Assembly: GCA_016458225.1 (NCBI GenBank) | Contig: JAEMGR010000020.1 | Coordinates: 1-64,000, forward strand | Direction: 5' to 3' | Length of the DNA stretch: 64,000 bases | From: Myxococcaceae bacterium JPH2 | GTDB taxonomy: Bacteria; Myxococcota; Myxococcia; Myxococcales; Myxococcaceae | Part shown: positions 1-7,826 of the stretch, one piece after another | Layout of the letters: each line of letters begins with the position of its first letter | How positions within the stretch are numbered: position 1 is the stretch's first letter | Made by a program: the position numbers and the translations under genes | Notes under the pieces: model-generated | Seen by the model: the letters and a program-made list of their open reading frames with translations, nothing else | Databases searched by the model: none | Told to the model about the DNA's origin: nothing

Positions 1-84
1 CGCGACGTGTGCACGCATGCCATGGCCATTGCCGCGGACATCTGCGTGTACACCAACTCCAACGTCACCTACGAAGAGCTCTGA
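1..84 (+). CDS. hslV: HslV protease subunit, C-terminal end only (partial)
   Basis: The window opens inside this gene. The last 27 codons are in frame 1 and end at a TGA at 82-84. They give a tail with [15 protein letters not shown] and the ending YEEL, which resembles the C-terminus of HslV (ClpQ), the threonine-type proteolytic ring of the cytoplasmic HslUV protease. The call rests on this short match and on hslU lying 11 bases downstream in the usual hslV-hslU order. The catalytic N-terminal threonine lies outside the window, so activity cannot be judged. Confidence 0.85.
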   Translation, partial: RDVCTHAMAIAADICVYTNSNVTYEEL

Positions 85-95
85 GAGGTCTCCCC

Positions 96-1493
96 GTGGC
101 AGAAACGCGCAAGTTGTCCGCCTTCACGCCCCGCGAGGTCGTCAGCGAGCTGGATCGCTACATCGTCGGCCAGAACGCCGCCAAGCGAGCGGTCGCCATC
201 GCGCTGCGCAATCGCTGGCGCCGTCAGCAGGTCCCCGATGACCTGCGCGATGAAATCTATCCAAAGAACATCATCATGATCGGGCCCACGGGCGTGGGGA
301 AGACGGAGATCGCCCGCCGCCTGGCGAAGCTCGCGCAGGCGCCCTTCGTGAAGGTGGAGGCCTCCAAGTTCACCGAGGTGGGCTACGTGGGCCGCGACGT
401 CGAGTCGATGATCCGCGACCTGGTGGAAGCGGCCCTGGCGCTCGTCCGCGAAGAGGAGACGGAGAAGGTCAAGCCGCGCGCGGAGGAGCTGGCCGAGGAC
501 CGGCTGATGGAGCTGATCCACAACGGGGGCTCATCCCCGCGTCCCGCCTCACCGCCGCCGTTTGGCTTTGCTCCCCCGGATCCGCCCCCGCCCTCGCGCC
601 TGGGCGAGTCCGAGCGCGAGAAGCTGCGCGCTCAGCTCCGCGCGGGCACGCTGGATGATCAGTACGTCGAGGTGGAGACGAGCGAGTCCTCGCCCACGTT
701 CCTCAAGGGCTTCTCGGGGCAGGGGATGGAGGAGATTGGCGTCAACCTCCAGGACCTGTTCAAGAACATGCCGGGCATGAAGAACACCCGGCGTCGTCGG
801 GTGCGCGTGCCCGAGGCGCTCCAGGTGCTCAAGGCCGAGGAGGCGCAGAAGCTGGTGGATCCGGACCGCGTCCAACGCGAGGCGGTGGCACGCGCGGAGT
901 CCAGCGGCATCGTCTTCATCGACGAGATCGACAAGATCGCCAGCCGAGAAGGCTCGAAGGCGGGCGGGCCGGACGTGTCGCGTGAGGGCGTGCAGCGCGA
1001 CATCCTGCCCATCGTCGAGGGCTCGACCGTCAACACCAAGTACGGCCAGGTGAAGACGGACCACATGCTCTTCATCGCGGCGGGAGCGTTCCACGTCTCC
1101 AAGCCGGCGGACCTCATCCCCGAGCTGCAAGGGCGCTTCCCCATCCGCGTGGAGCTGGAGCCCCTGTCTGGCGATGACCTGGTGCGCATCCTGCGCGAGC
1201 CGAAGAACTCGCTCTTGCGGCAGTACACCGCGCTGCTCGCCACCGAAGGCGTGCGCCTGTCCTTCACCGACGACGCCGCGACGGAGCTGGCGCGCATCGC
1301 CCAGCAGGCGAACGAGCGCACGCAGAACATCGGCGCTCGGCGTCTGCACACCGTGCTGGAGCGACTGTTGGACGAGGTGTCCTTCACGGCCAGCGAGATG
1401 GGGCCACGAGATTTCCAGGTGGACGGAAACTATGTGCGCGAGCGGCTGGCGGCCATCGTCCAGGACGAGGACCTGTCGCGCTACATCCTCTAG
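96..1493 (+). CDS. hslU: HslU, ATPase and unfoldase subunit of the HslUV protease
   Basis: AAA+ Clp-family ATPase that unfolds proteins and feeds them into the HslV chamber in the cytoplasm. I start it at the GTG at 96 (465 aa), just behind a GAGAGGTC ribosome-binding site. The longer frame from 9 would run inside hslV. Walker A GPTGVGKT is at residues 63-70, the pore loop GYVG at 96-99, and Walker B with the DE pair near 276-277. Residues of about 110-250 form the variable I-domain, Pro-rich here. The end LSRYIL is the conserved tail that docks into HslV. Length is near the usual 440-465. It should be cotranscribed with hslV. Confidence 0.97.
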   Translation: MAETRKLSAFTPREVVSELDRYIVGQNAAKRAVAIALRNRWRRQQVPDDLRDEIYPKNIIMIGPTGVGKTEIARRLAKLAQAPFVKVEASKFTEVGYVGRDVESMIRDLVEAALALVREEETEKVKPRAEELAEDRLMELIHNGGSSPRPASPPPFGFAPPDPPPPSRLGESEREKLRAQLRAGTLDDQYVEVETSESSPTFLKGFSGQGMEEIGVNLQDLFKNMPGMKNTRRRRVRVPEALQVLKAEEAQKLVDPDRVQREAVARAESSGIVFIDEIDKIASREGSKAGGPDVSREGVQRDILPIVEGSTVNTKYGQVKTDHMLFIAAGAFHVSKPADLIPELQGRFPIRVELEPLSGDDLVRILREPKNSLLRQYTALLATEGVRLSFTDDAATELARIAQQANERTQNIGARRLHTVLERLLDEVSFTASEMGPRDFQVDGNYVRERLAAIVQDEDLSRYIL

Positions 1494-1538
1494 CGCGCTA
1501 GCTTGCGCGCCTTCCCGTCCGCACCGAGGAACGAAGCC

Positions 1539-2753
1539 TTGTCGCAAGCCGAAGCCACCGCCAACGACTCCCTCATCCAGAAGGCGAAGCGTCACCTGCT
1601 GCAGAACTACAAGCAGCAGCCGCTCGCCTTGGTGCGTGGCCAGGGCACGCGTGTCTGGGACGCCGATGGGCGCGCGTACCTGGACTGCATCGGTGGCATC
1701 GCGGTGTGCGCGTTGGGGCACTGTCATCCGGAGGTGACGGCGGCGGCGAAGGCGCAGCTCGACACGCTCTGGCACGTCTCCAACGCGTTCTATTCGCAGC
1801 CGCAGATCGACCTGGCCGCGCTGCTCACCGAGTTCGCCGGCCTGCCGCGCGCCTTCTTCTGCAACTCAGGCGCGGAGGCCAACGAGGCGCTGCTGAAGCT
1901 GGCGCGCAAGGTGATGAAGGACCGGGGCACGCCCGAGCGCTTCGAGGTCATCTCCTTCGAGAAGAGCTTCCATGGCCGCACGCTGGCCACCGTCACCGCC
2001 ACCGGGCAGGCCAAGTACCACGCGGGCTTCGAGCCCCTGCCCGCGGGCTTCCGCCACGTGCCCTATGGCGACCTCGAAGCGGTGCGCCGCGCCGTGGGGC
2101 CCAGCACCGCGGCCATCCTCGTGGAGCCCATCCAGGGCGAGGGTGGGGTGCGGGTCGCTCCTCCTGGGTTCCTCGCGGAGCTGCGCGCGCTGTGCGACGC
2201 GCACGGGTTGCTGCTGCTCGTGGATGAAATCCAGACGGGCATGGGCCGCACCGGCAAGCCCTTCGCCTTCATGCACGAGGGCATCCAGCCGGACGCCATC
2301 AGCGTGGCCAAGGCCCTGGGCAATGGCCTGCCCATTGGCGCGATGCTGTGCAAGGAGTCCCTCGCGCCGAGCCTCGCGCCGGGGACGCACGGCACCACGT
2401 TTGGCGGCAACCTCGTGGCCGCCGCCGCCGCGCAGGTCGTCGTCCGGGCGCTGCGCGAGCCGGCGATGCTCCAGTCCGTCGCGGAGAAGGGCGAGTACTT
2501 CCTGGCGGGGGCTCGGGCCCTTCAGGCGCGCCTGCCCACCGGCCGCATCCAGGCGGTGCGCGGCCGGGGTCTCTTGATGGGCGTGGACGTGGGCCAGGAG
2601 TCGGGCCCGATCATCGCTCGCCTGCGCGCCGAGGGCCTGCTGGTGAACGCCGCGGGCGAGACGACGGTGCGCTTCGCGCCGCCCTTCATCATCACCCACG
2701 CGGAGTTGGACGAGGCCCTGGGCATCCTCGAACGCGTCCTGGCGGCCCTCTGA
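1539..2753 (+). CDS. argD: Acetylornithine/ornithine-type class III aminotransferase
   Basis: PLP-dependent aminotransferase of the ArgD/OAT group, which in arginine synthesis converts N-acetylglutamate semialdehyde plus glutamate to N-acetylornithine. I choose the TTG at 1539 (404 aa), which has a GAGGA 8 bases upstream. An upstream TTG at 1503 lacks a ribosome-binding site. Visible marks are the NSGAEANEAL phosphate-binding loop, the LLLVDEIQTG segment with the cofactor aspartate near residue 229, the PLP-binding lysine near 258 in SVAKALGNG, and TTFGGN near the end. No other arg gene is nearby. Related class III enzymes (succinylornithine or 4-aminobutyrate aminotransferase) cannot be fully excluded, so the symbol is a best guess. 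Confidence 0.8.
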   Translation: MSQAEATANDSLIQKAKRHLLQNYKQQPLALVRGQGTRVWDADGRAYLDCIGGIAVCALGHCHPEVTAAAKAQLDTLWHVSNAFYSQPQIDLAALLTEFAGLPRAFFCNSGAEANEALLKLARKVMKDRGTPERFEVISFEKSFHGRTLATVTATGQAKYHAGFEPLPAGFRHVPYGDLEAVRRAVGPSTAAILVEPIQGEGGVRVAPPGFLAELRALCDAHGLLLLVDEIQTGMGRTGKPFAFMHEGIQPDAISVAKALGNGLPIGAMLCKESLAPSLAPGTHGTTFGGNLVAAAAAQVVVRALREPAMLQSVAEKGEYFLAGARALQARLPTGRIQAVRGRGLLMGVDVGQESGPIIARLRAEGLLVNAAGETTVRFAPPFIITHAELDEALGILERVLAAL

Positions 2754-2853
2754 GCCGGCGGGCACGTCCTCGGGGGCGAGGGCCTGGGTGTTTGACGCCC
2801 TGCGTTCCGGACTCCTACACTCTGCGACCCGGCAAGCAGCCTTGGATCGTCAC

Positions 2854-4215
2854 TTGAGCGAGCCCAACTCGATCGTCGGCCTGGGGGCCCGAACAGACCA
2901 CGTCGCCACGGCGCCCCACCTGGATACCGCTCGCCTCCAGCTCACGCAGGAGGAAGGGGTGGTGCTCGGGCTGGTGGGCCGCGTGGAGCGCATCGACGCG
3001 GTGTTGTCGCGCTCCAGCCTGGGCGAAGCACGCACCATCGCCGCGCTCCTGTCCCTGCGCGCCAAGGGGGCCATCCTCCCCGCGCGCATCGTCCCCCGGG
3101 CCCAGCCCGCGCCCGCGGTGGATGCCGCCATGGCCGAGCAGGTGGACCTGGAGCCCGAGCGGAAGAAGGAGATCATCGAGTTGGAGCGCTCGCTCGACGC
3201 GATGGATCACTTCACCGTGCTCGGCATTGCGCCCTCCGCCACGGCCGCGGACGTCAAGCAGGCCTACTACACGGCCTCGCGGCGCTTCCACCCGGACCGG
3301 TACTTCGGCAAGAACCTGGGCAGCTTCCGCGCGCGGATGGAGCGCATCTTCCGGCGCCTCACCGAAGCCCACAACGTGCTCAGCCAGGATGAGCGCCGCG
3401 AGGCGTACCTGCGCGCGAATCCCGCCCTCACCGCGCCTCCTGCTGCGCCCGCGCGTCCCGCCGTAGCCGCCGCTCCGGTGGCCACGCCTCCGCCGGCGCG
3501 AGCCTCTGCCGCGCCGGTGGCCACGCCTCCGCCGGCGCGAGCCCCGGCCGCGCCCATGCCTCCGCGCCCCGCGCCTGCGCCCGTGCCGCCTCCGGAGCCG
3601 CCGCGCGCCGAGGTGTCACCGCTCTCCGAAGCCGAGTCCGAAGCCCGCAAGGCCGAGCGGCAGGCCCGCCTCGCGCGCCATCCCTACATGGCTCGCACCC
3701 ATCGCCTGACCGAGCTGGTCGCGCGCGGCAAGGCCTTCGCCGCGAAGGGAGACTTCGAGCACGCCTATCAAGACTTCCACCAGGTGATGACGCTGGACCC
3801 GAAGAACCGCGAGGTCCCGGCGCTGCTGACCGAGGCGCGGCGGCGTCACGACGAGCAGCGCGCCAGGTCCGAGGTGGAGCGAGGGCGAGAGCTGGAGATG
3901 CGCGGCGACTTCACGGCCGCGCACGCGGCCTATCGCTTGGCCACGACGCTGGATGGTCACAGCGCGGAGGCCGCCTATCTGGCGGCCCGAGTGGGGCGCG
4001 AGCTGGGCCAGGAGCCCGGCGAAGTGCGAGCCTTGGCGCAGCGCGCCGTGGATGCACATCCCAGCCGGGCGGACTACCAGCTCTTGCTGGCCCAGTCCCT
4101 GTTGGTGGGTGGCGCGAAGAAGCTGGCCAAACGACACTTCGAGGAAGTGGTGCGGTTGGACCCTGACAATGCGGAGGCGCGGGCGGCACTGAAGAAGCTG
4201 CGCTGGACCTTCTAG
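2854..4215 (+). CDS. J-domain and TPR co-chaperone-like protein
   Basis: About 453 aa from a TTG at 2854; a GTG at 2788 would add 22 residues of unconvincing sequence, so the start is uncertain. Residues of about 1-110 are an unassigned N-terminal region. A J domain follows with an intact HPD at 146-148 (RFHPDRY), the element that stimulates Hsp70 ATPase. Next comes a long Ala/Pro linker with a 13-residue tandem repeat. The C-terminal half holds about three TPR units (GDFEHAYQDFHQVMTLDP; GDFTAAHAAYRLATTLD; a final one ending in LDPDNAEARAALKKL). No signal peptide or membrane segment is seen, so it is probably cytoplasmic. It stops 17 bases before an Hsp70 gene, which strongly suggests the two work together. 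Confidence 0.8.
   Translation: MSEPNSIVGLGARTDHVATAPHLDTARLQLTQEEGVVLGLVGRVERIDAVLSRSSLGEARTIAALLSLRAKGAILPARIVPRAQPAPAVDAAMAEQVDLEPERKKEIIELERSLDAMDHFTVLGIAPSATAADVKQAYYTASRRFHPDRYFGKNLGSFRARMERIFRRLTEAHNVLSQDERREAYLRANPALTAPPAAPARPAVAAAPVATPPPARASAAPVATPPPARAPAAPMPPRPAPAPVPPPEPPRAEVSPLSEAESEARKAERQARLARHPYMARTHRLTELVARGKAFAAKGDFEHAYQDFHQVMTLDPKNREVPALLTEARRRHDEQRARSEVERGRELEMRGDFTAAHAAYRLATTLDGHSAEAAYLAARVGRELGQEPGEVRALAQRAVDAHPSRADYQLLLAQSLLVGGAKKLAKRHFEEVVRLDPDNAEARAALKKLRWTF
3475..3543 (+). repeat. In-frame tandem repeat in the J-domain protein linker
   Basis: A 30-base unit beginning CCGGTGGCCACGCCTCC occurs at 3475-3504 and again identically at 3514-3543, with a period of 39 bases. 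It encodes two copies of the motif APVATPPPARA in the proline-rich linker between the J domain and the TPR region. Nucleotide identity across both copies points to a recent duplication and a site where length polymorphism is likely. Confidence 0.85.
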
Positions 4216-4232
4216 GATGTGTACGGTTTCCC

Positions 4233-6077
4233 ATGGCTGAGTCCGAACCTCTCATTGGCATCGACCTGGGGACGACGAACAGCATCGTCGCCACGGTCCA
4301 GGACGGCCAGCCGGTGGTCATCAAGAACCGCACCGGACAGGCGCTCACGCCGTCTGTCGTCGCGGTGGCGAAGAATGGCAAGCGGCTGGTGGGCAGCATT
4401 GCCAAACGTCAGGCCATCACCAATCCGCAGGAGACGGTCTACGCCGCCAAGCGCCTCATCGGGCGCAAGTTCTCCTCGCACCCGGTGCAGGACGCGCTGC
4501 GCACGCTCGCGTATCAGGTGGTCTGTGGTCAGCACGACGACGTCCGGGTTCGCCTGGCGGGAAGGGACCTGGCCGTCCCCGAAGTCAGCGCGATGATCCT
4601 CCAGGAGCTCAAGGCCGACGCCGAGGCACACTTCGGCCGGCCGGTGAGCAAGGCGGTCATCACCGTTCCCGCGTATTTCAATGACGGGCAGCGGCAGGCC
4701 ACCAAGGACGCCGGGCGGATCGCGGGCCTGGAGGTGCTGCGCATCATCAACGAGCCCACCGCGGCGGCGCTGGCGTATGGCTTTGGCCGCACCGTCAACG
4801 GGAAGATCGCCGTGCTGGACCTGGGCGGCGGCACGTGTGACGTGTCTGTGTTGGAGGTCAACAACGGCGTCTTCGACGTGGTGGCCACCGGCGGCGATAC
4901 CTTCCTCGGCGGCGAGGACTGGGACAATCGCATCATCGAGTGGCTGGTGTTTGGTTTTGCGAAGGAGCACGGCATCGACCTGCGCAAGGACCGCATGGCC
5001 TTGCAGCGGCTGAAGGATGCCGCCGAGAAGGGCAAGGTGGAGCTGTCGTCCGTGCGCGAGACACAGGTCAGTCTGCCATTCATTTGCACACCGCCGGGAG
5101 GCGGCGCCGCGCTGCACCTGCAAGCCGCGCTGACCCGCGACAAGCTGGAGGACCTCTCGGCGGACCTGTGCGAGCGCGTGGTAGGCATTACCTCCGAGGT
5201 GCTGGGCGAGGCCAAGGTGCGCCCCTCCGAGCTGAAGGAGGTCATCCTGGTGGGCGGCATGTCTCGCATGCCTCGCATCGTGGAGCAGGTGCGCCAGTAC
5301 TTCCGCCGCGAGCCGTGCAAGGGCGTCCACCCCGAAGAGGTCGTGGCCCTGGGCGCCGCCATCCAGGCGCATGCCCTGGTGGCCCAGCAGGGCGAGCTGC
5401 TCCTGCTCGACGTCACGCCCCAGAGCCTGGGCGTGGCCATCGCGGGCGGCTACGTGCGGCGCATCATCCCCAAGAACACCACGGTGCCCACGTCGGCGAC
5501 GGAGACGTTCGCCACGTCCAAGGACTCACAGCGCGTGGTGAAGATCATGGTGCTCCAGGGCGAGCACGACCTGGCGCACCAGAACGAACTGCTGGGCGAG
5601 TTCCTGCTGACGGGCCTGCGCGACGCGCCTCGCGGCAAGGTGGAGATCGACGTCACCTTCGACATCAACGCGGAGGGCATCGTGTCCGTCTCGGCGAAGG
5701 ACCGCGAGACGGGCCAGCGGCAGTCCATCATCGTCGCCGCGTCGGGCGGGCTCACCGAGGAGGAGCTGCGCCGCATCATGGACGAGCAGCGCGACTGGCT
5801 CGTGGCCGCGCGCGCGAGCGAGGAAGTGAAGGCGCGCCGGGTGGAGCTGGACACGCTGGCGCGGGACGTGGTGGACGCGCTGACGCGCGCGCGCCTGCTG
5901 CCGGGCGGCGGCGGACTGGGGCCGGACGTGGTGCCTCGCGCCGAGCAGGCATTGGAGCATGCTCGACAGGTGCGGGCAGGGGAGGAGCCGGCGGCGATGG
6001 CCCGCGCGGTGGCTCTGCTGGCACAATGTCTCACGCAATTGCGAGGCGCCTCGCCTCGCGCGACCCCGGGGGGCTAG
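4233..6077 (+). CDS. Hsp70 (DnaK-family) chaperone, non-housekeeping paralogue
   Basis: 614-aa Hsp70. The ATPase domain shows GIDLGTTNS at residues 10-18, [11 protein letters not shown] from 173 and a phosphate loop [14 protein letters not shown], where the usual GGGTFD carries Cys for Phe. The substrate-binding domain follows ([10 protein letters not shown], then IPKNTTVPT). The lid is short and ends in a Pro/Gly-rich tail without the acidic C-terminus of housekeeping DnaK. No grpE or canonical dnaJ is adjacent; instead it sits between a J-domain/TPR gene and a TPR gene. Myxococcus xanthus has Hsp70 paralogues with roles in motility and exopolysaccharide (SglK, StkA), so this may be one of that group, which I cannot verify. 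Its stop abuts the next start (TAGATG). Confidence 0.9.
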   Translation: MAESEPLIGIDLGTTNSIVATVQDGQPVVIKNRTGQALTPSVVAVAKNGKRLVGSIAKRQAITNPQETVYAAKRLIGRKFSSHPVQDALRTLAYQVVCGQHDDVRVRLAGRDLAVPEVSAMILQELKADAEAHFGRPVSKAVITVPAYFNDGQRQATKDAGRIAGLEVLRIINEPTAAALAYGFGRTVNGKIAVLDLGGGTCDVSVLEVNNGVFDVVATGGDTFLGGEDWDNRIIEWLVFGFAKEHGIDLRKDRMALQRLKDAAEKGKVELSSVRETQVSLPFICTPPGGGAALHLQAALTRDKLEDLSADLCERVVGITSEVLGEAKVRPSELKEVILVGGMSRMPRIVEQVRQYFRREPCKGVHPEEVVALGAAIQAHALVAQQGELLLLDVTPQSLGVAIAGGYVRRIIPKNTTVPTSATETFATSKDSQRVVKIMVLQGEHDLAHQNELLGEFLLTGLRDAPRGKVEIDVTFDINAEGIVSVSAKDRETGQRQSIIVAASGGLTEEELRRIMDEQRDWLVAARASEEVKARRVELDTLARDVVDALTRARLLPGGGGLGPDVVPRAEQALEHARQVRAGEEPAAMARAVALLAQCLTQLRGASPRATPGG

Positions 6078-6848
6078 ATGCCGCAGCACCGCGCCAACCA
6101 GCTCGTCGAGGCAGGACTGTGGTTGCGCTTGAGCGGGGACACGGACGGGGCGGCGCGCCTGTTCGATCGAGCCCTCCAGCTCGATCCGGACAACGGCAGG
6201 GCCCGCGATCTGATGGCGCAGCTCCAGGCTCGACTGGCCGCCTCCGACGACGCCCTCGCGGGTGACGGTCCGCCGCCCGCGGGGCTGGAAGGGGACTGGG
6301 GGGCCTGGGCGGAGCTCTCCGCGCCCGAGTCGGGGGATCCGCTGTTCGTTCCGGATGCCGTGCTGTTGCCGGACGGGGTGGGGGCGCCGAGGGACGCGCT
6401 GGACCTCCTGGCGCAGGACCATCGCCGCCACGAGGGCGAGCCGGTGCGGATGGGCCGCGATCGCGGCTCCGAGCTGGATGTCCTCCTGCGGGGCGCGGAG
6501 GATCTGCTGGAGCTGGATGACCACTCGGGCGCGGTGGACCTGCTGCGCCGCGCGCAGGAGCTGGCGCCCGAAGAACCCCGCGTCGAGGCCCTGCGTGACC
6601 GCAGTGAGCGCACGCTCATCGCCATGCTCGAGGCCAAGCTGGGAGACCTGGGGCGCGTGCCGCGCGTGCGCCTGCGGCCCGACGACATCATCTGGCTCAA
6701 CCTGGACCACCGCGCGGGCTTCGTGCTCGCGCAGATTGACGGCACGGTGAGCTACGACGACCTCTTCTCGCTGTCCGGGATGACGCGGCTGGATACCGCG
6801 CGCATCCTGGCCCAGCTCCTGGACGAGGGCGTCATCGTCGCGGGCTGA
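6078..6848 (+). CDS. TPR protein with a myxobacterial C-terminal domain, Hsp70-linked
   Basis: 256 aa, start codon touching the Hsp70 stop codon, so translational coupling is likely. TPR-type helices are visible at about residues 5-50 (AARLFDRALQLDPDNGRA) and 130-180 (LLELDDHSGAVDLLRRAQELAPEEP), joined by a low-complexity acidic linker. The last 70 residues, with FVLAQIDGTVSYDDLFSLSGM and ILAQLLDEGVI, form a small domain of a type I associate with myxobacterial regulatory proteins and whose biochemical role I do not know. No signal peptide or membrane segment is seen. By position it is probably the third component of the J-domain/Hsp70 module. Confidence 0.75.
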   Translation: MPQHRANQLVEAGLWLRLSGDTDGAARLFDRALQLDPDNGRARDLMAQLQARLAASDDALAGDGPPPAGLEGDWGAWAELSAPESGDPLFVPDAVLLPDGVGAPRDALDLLAQDHRRHEGEPVRMGRDRGSELDVLLRGAEDLLELDDHSGAVDLLRRAQELAPEEPRVEALRDRSERTLIAMLEAKLGDLGRVPRVRLRPDDIIWLNLDHRAGFVLAQIDGTVSYDDLFSLSGMTRLDTARILAQLLDEGVIVAG

Positions 6849-6857
6849 GCCTGGACG

Positions 6858-7337
6858 TCATTGGCGGATGATGGCGGTCCACACCCCGCGCAGCACCGTC
6901 TGGCCTTGGGGGTTCTTCGACTCCGTCGAGACGACGAGGAAGTCGAGGCCCGCCTTGTCGTAGAGGGCGGTGATGCTGCCCGTCGTGGTGAGCACGTCGC
7001 CGGGCCTCATCACGTCCAGGAACTCCAGCTCCTGTTCGCCGTGGACGAGCTTGACCATGTCCACGCCCAGCTCTGGGTCCGCGATGGCGGCGCTGAAGGG
7101 TTGAATGGCGAACACCACGGCGAAGCTGGGCGACGCGATGACGTCGCCGTAGGGGCCTTCCTTGGCCGCGGCCTCGTCATACAGGAGGGGGCTCAGGTGC
7201 GCGGGCGGGGCGCCGGGCGTGCCCGCGCGCGGCGTGGAGCCCGCGAGGATGAGCGAGAACTCGCGCATCTTCTCGAGCCCCAACTGGTACGTGAACGGTC
7301 CGTAGCTACGGCCGATGAAGCGCTTGTCCAGGGGCAT
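6858..7337 (-). CDS. MaoC-like dehydratase subunit, degenerate hot-dog fold (HadA type)
   Basis: 159 aa from the ATG at 7337. The N-terminal stretch (FIGRSYGPFTYQLGLEKMREFSLILA) and the middle with MVKLVHGEQELEFLDVMRPGDVL match the N-terminal MaoC dehydratase fold. It lacks the catalytic D/N-P-x-H hydratase motif. It starts just after the stop of a second hot-dog gene that does have the motif. This matches two-subunit (R)-specific hydroxyacyl-thioester dehydratases such as mycobacterial HadA/HadB, where one subunit binds the acyl chain and the other does catalysis. A role in fatty acid or polyketide-like lipid metabolism in the cytoplasm is inferred; the substrate is unknown. Confidence 0.8.
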   Translation of the reverse strand: MPLDKRFIGRSYGPFTYQLGLEKMREFSLILAGSTPRAGTPGAPPAHLSPLLYDEAAAKEGPYGDVIASPSFAVVFAIQPFSAAIADPELGVDMVKLVHGEQELEFLDVMRPGDVLTTTGSITALYDKAGLDFLVVSTESKNPQGQTVLRGVWTAIIRQ

Positions 7338-7339
7338 GG

Positions 7340-7738
7340 CTATCCGATGGCGGCTTCGACGACGGCGCCCTTGAGGACGGGCTCGCCGCGCTGGTTGGTG
7401 GCGGAGACTTCCGCGGTGATGCGGTCCGACGCGAGCGCCGTGACGCGGCCCTTGAACGTGACGGTGTCCTCGGGGAGCACGGGGCGCGAGAAGCGCACGC
7501 GAACGCGGCGGATGCGGCCCGGATCTCCCACGAAGAGGGACACGGCCTCCACGGCCCAGCCCAGCGTGCACAGGCCCTGGAGGATGATGCCGTTGAAGCC
7601 CGCGAGGCGTCCCACCTCGGGGTCGATGTGGATGGGATTGAAGTCACCGGACGCGCCCGCGTAGTAGGCCGGCCGGTACCGGTCGCACACGCGCACGTGG
7701 GTGAAGGTGTCGCCGACCTGGAAGGTTCGTGAGGGCAT
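7340..7738 (-). CDS. MaoC-like (R)-hydratase/dehydratase, catalytic subunit (HadB type)
   Basis: 132-aa single hot-dog protein. The hydratase 2 motif is plain at about residues 28-45 (YAGASGDFNPIHIDPEVG), giving the catalytic Asp and His. The hot-dog central helix follows (GFNGIILQGL), as in the MaoC/PhaJ family. It hydrates or dehydrates 2-enoyl/3-hydroxyacyl thioesters. Its stop lies 2 bases before the start of the non-catalytic partner, so the pair is probably one operon transcribed leftward, catalytic subunit first. No fatty-acid synthase genes are adjacent, so the physiological acyl carrier (CoA or ACP) cannot be read from context. Confidence 0.85.
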   Translation of the reverse strand: MPSRTFQVGDTFTHVRVCDRYRPAYYAGASGDFNPIHIDPEVGRLAGFNGIILQGLCTLGWAVEAVSLFVGDPGRIRRVRVRFSRPVLPEDTVTFKGRVTALASDRITAEVSATNQRGEPVLKGAVVEAAIG

Positions 7739-7771
7739 TCGCCCGCGAGACTACCTCTCCTGGAAAGAAAG

Positions 7772-7803
7772 AGGGGCGGCCCTCCAACCGGAGGACCGCC
7801 CCT
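7772..7803 (-). terminator. Rho-independent terminator of the M36 protease gene
   Basis: Plus-strand arms 7772-7785 and 7790-7803 pair over 14 bp with one wobble or mismatch and a 4-base loop. Read on the minus strand it lies 23 bases after the protease stop at 7827 and is followed by a pyrimidine-rich CTTTCTTTCC tract. Confidence 0.8.
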
Positions 7804-7826
7804 GGTGCTTTCAGCCCACTGCGAGA

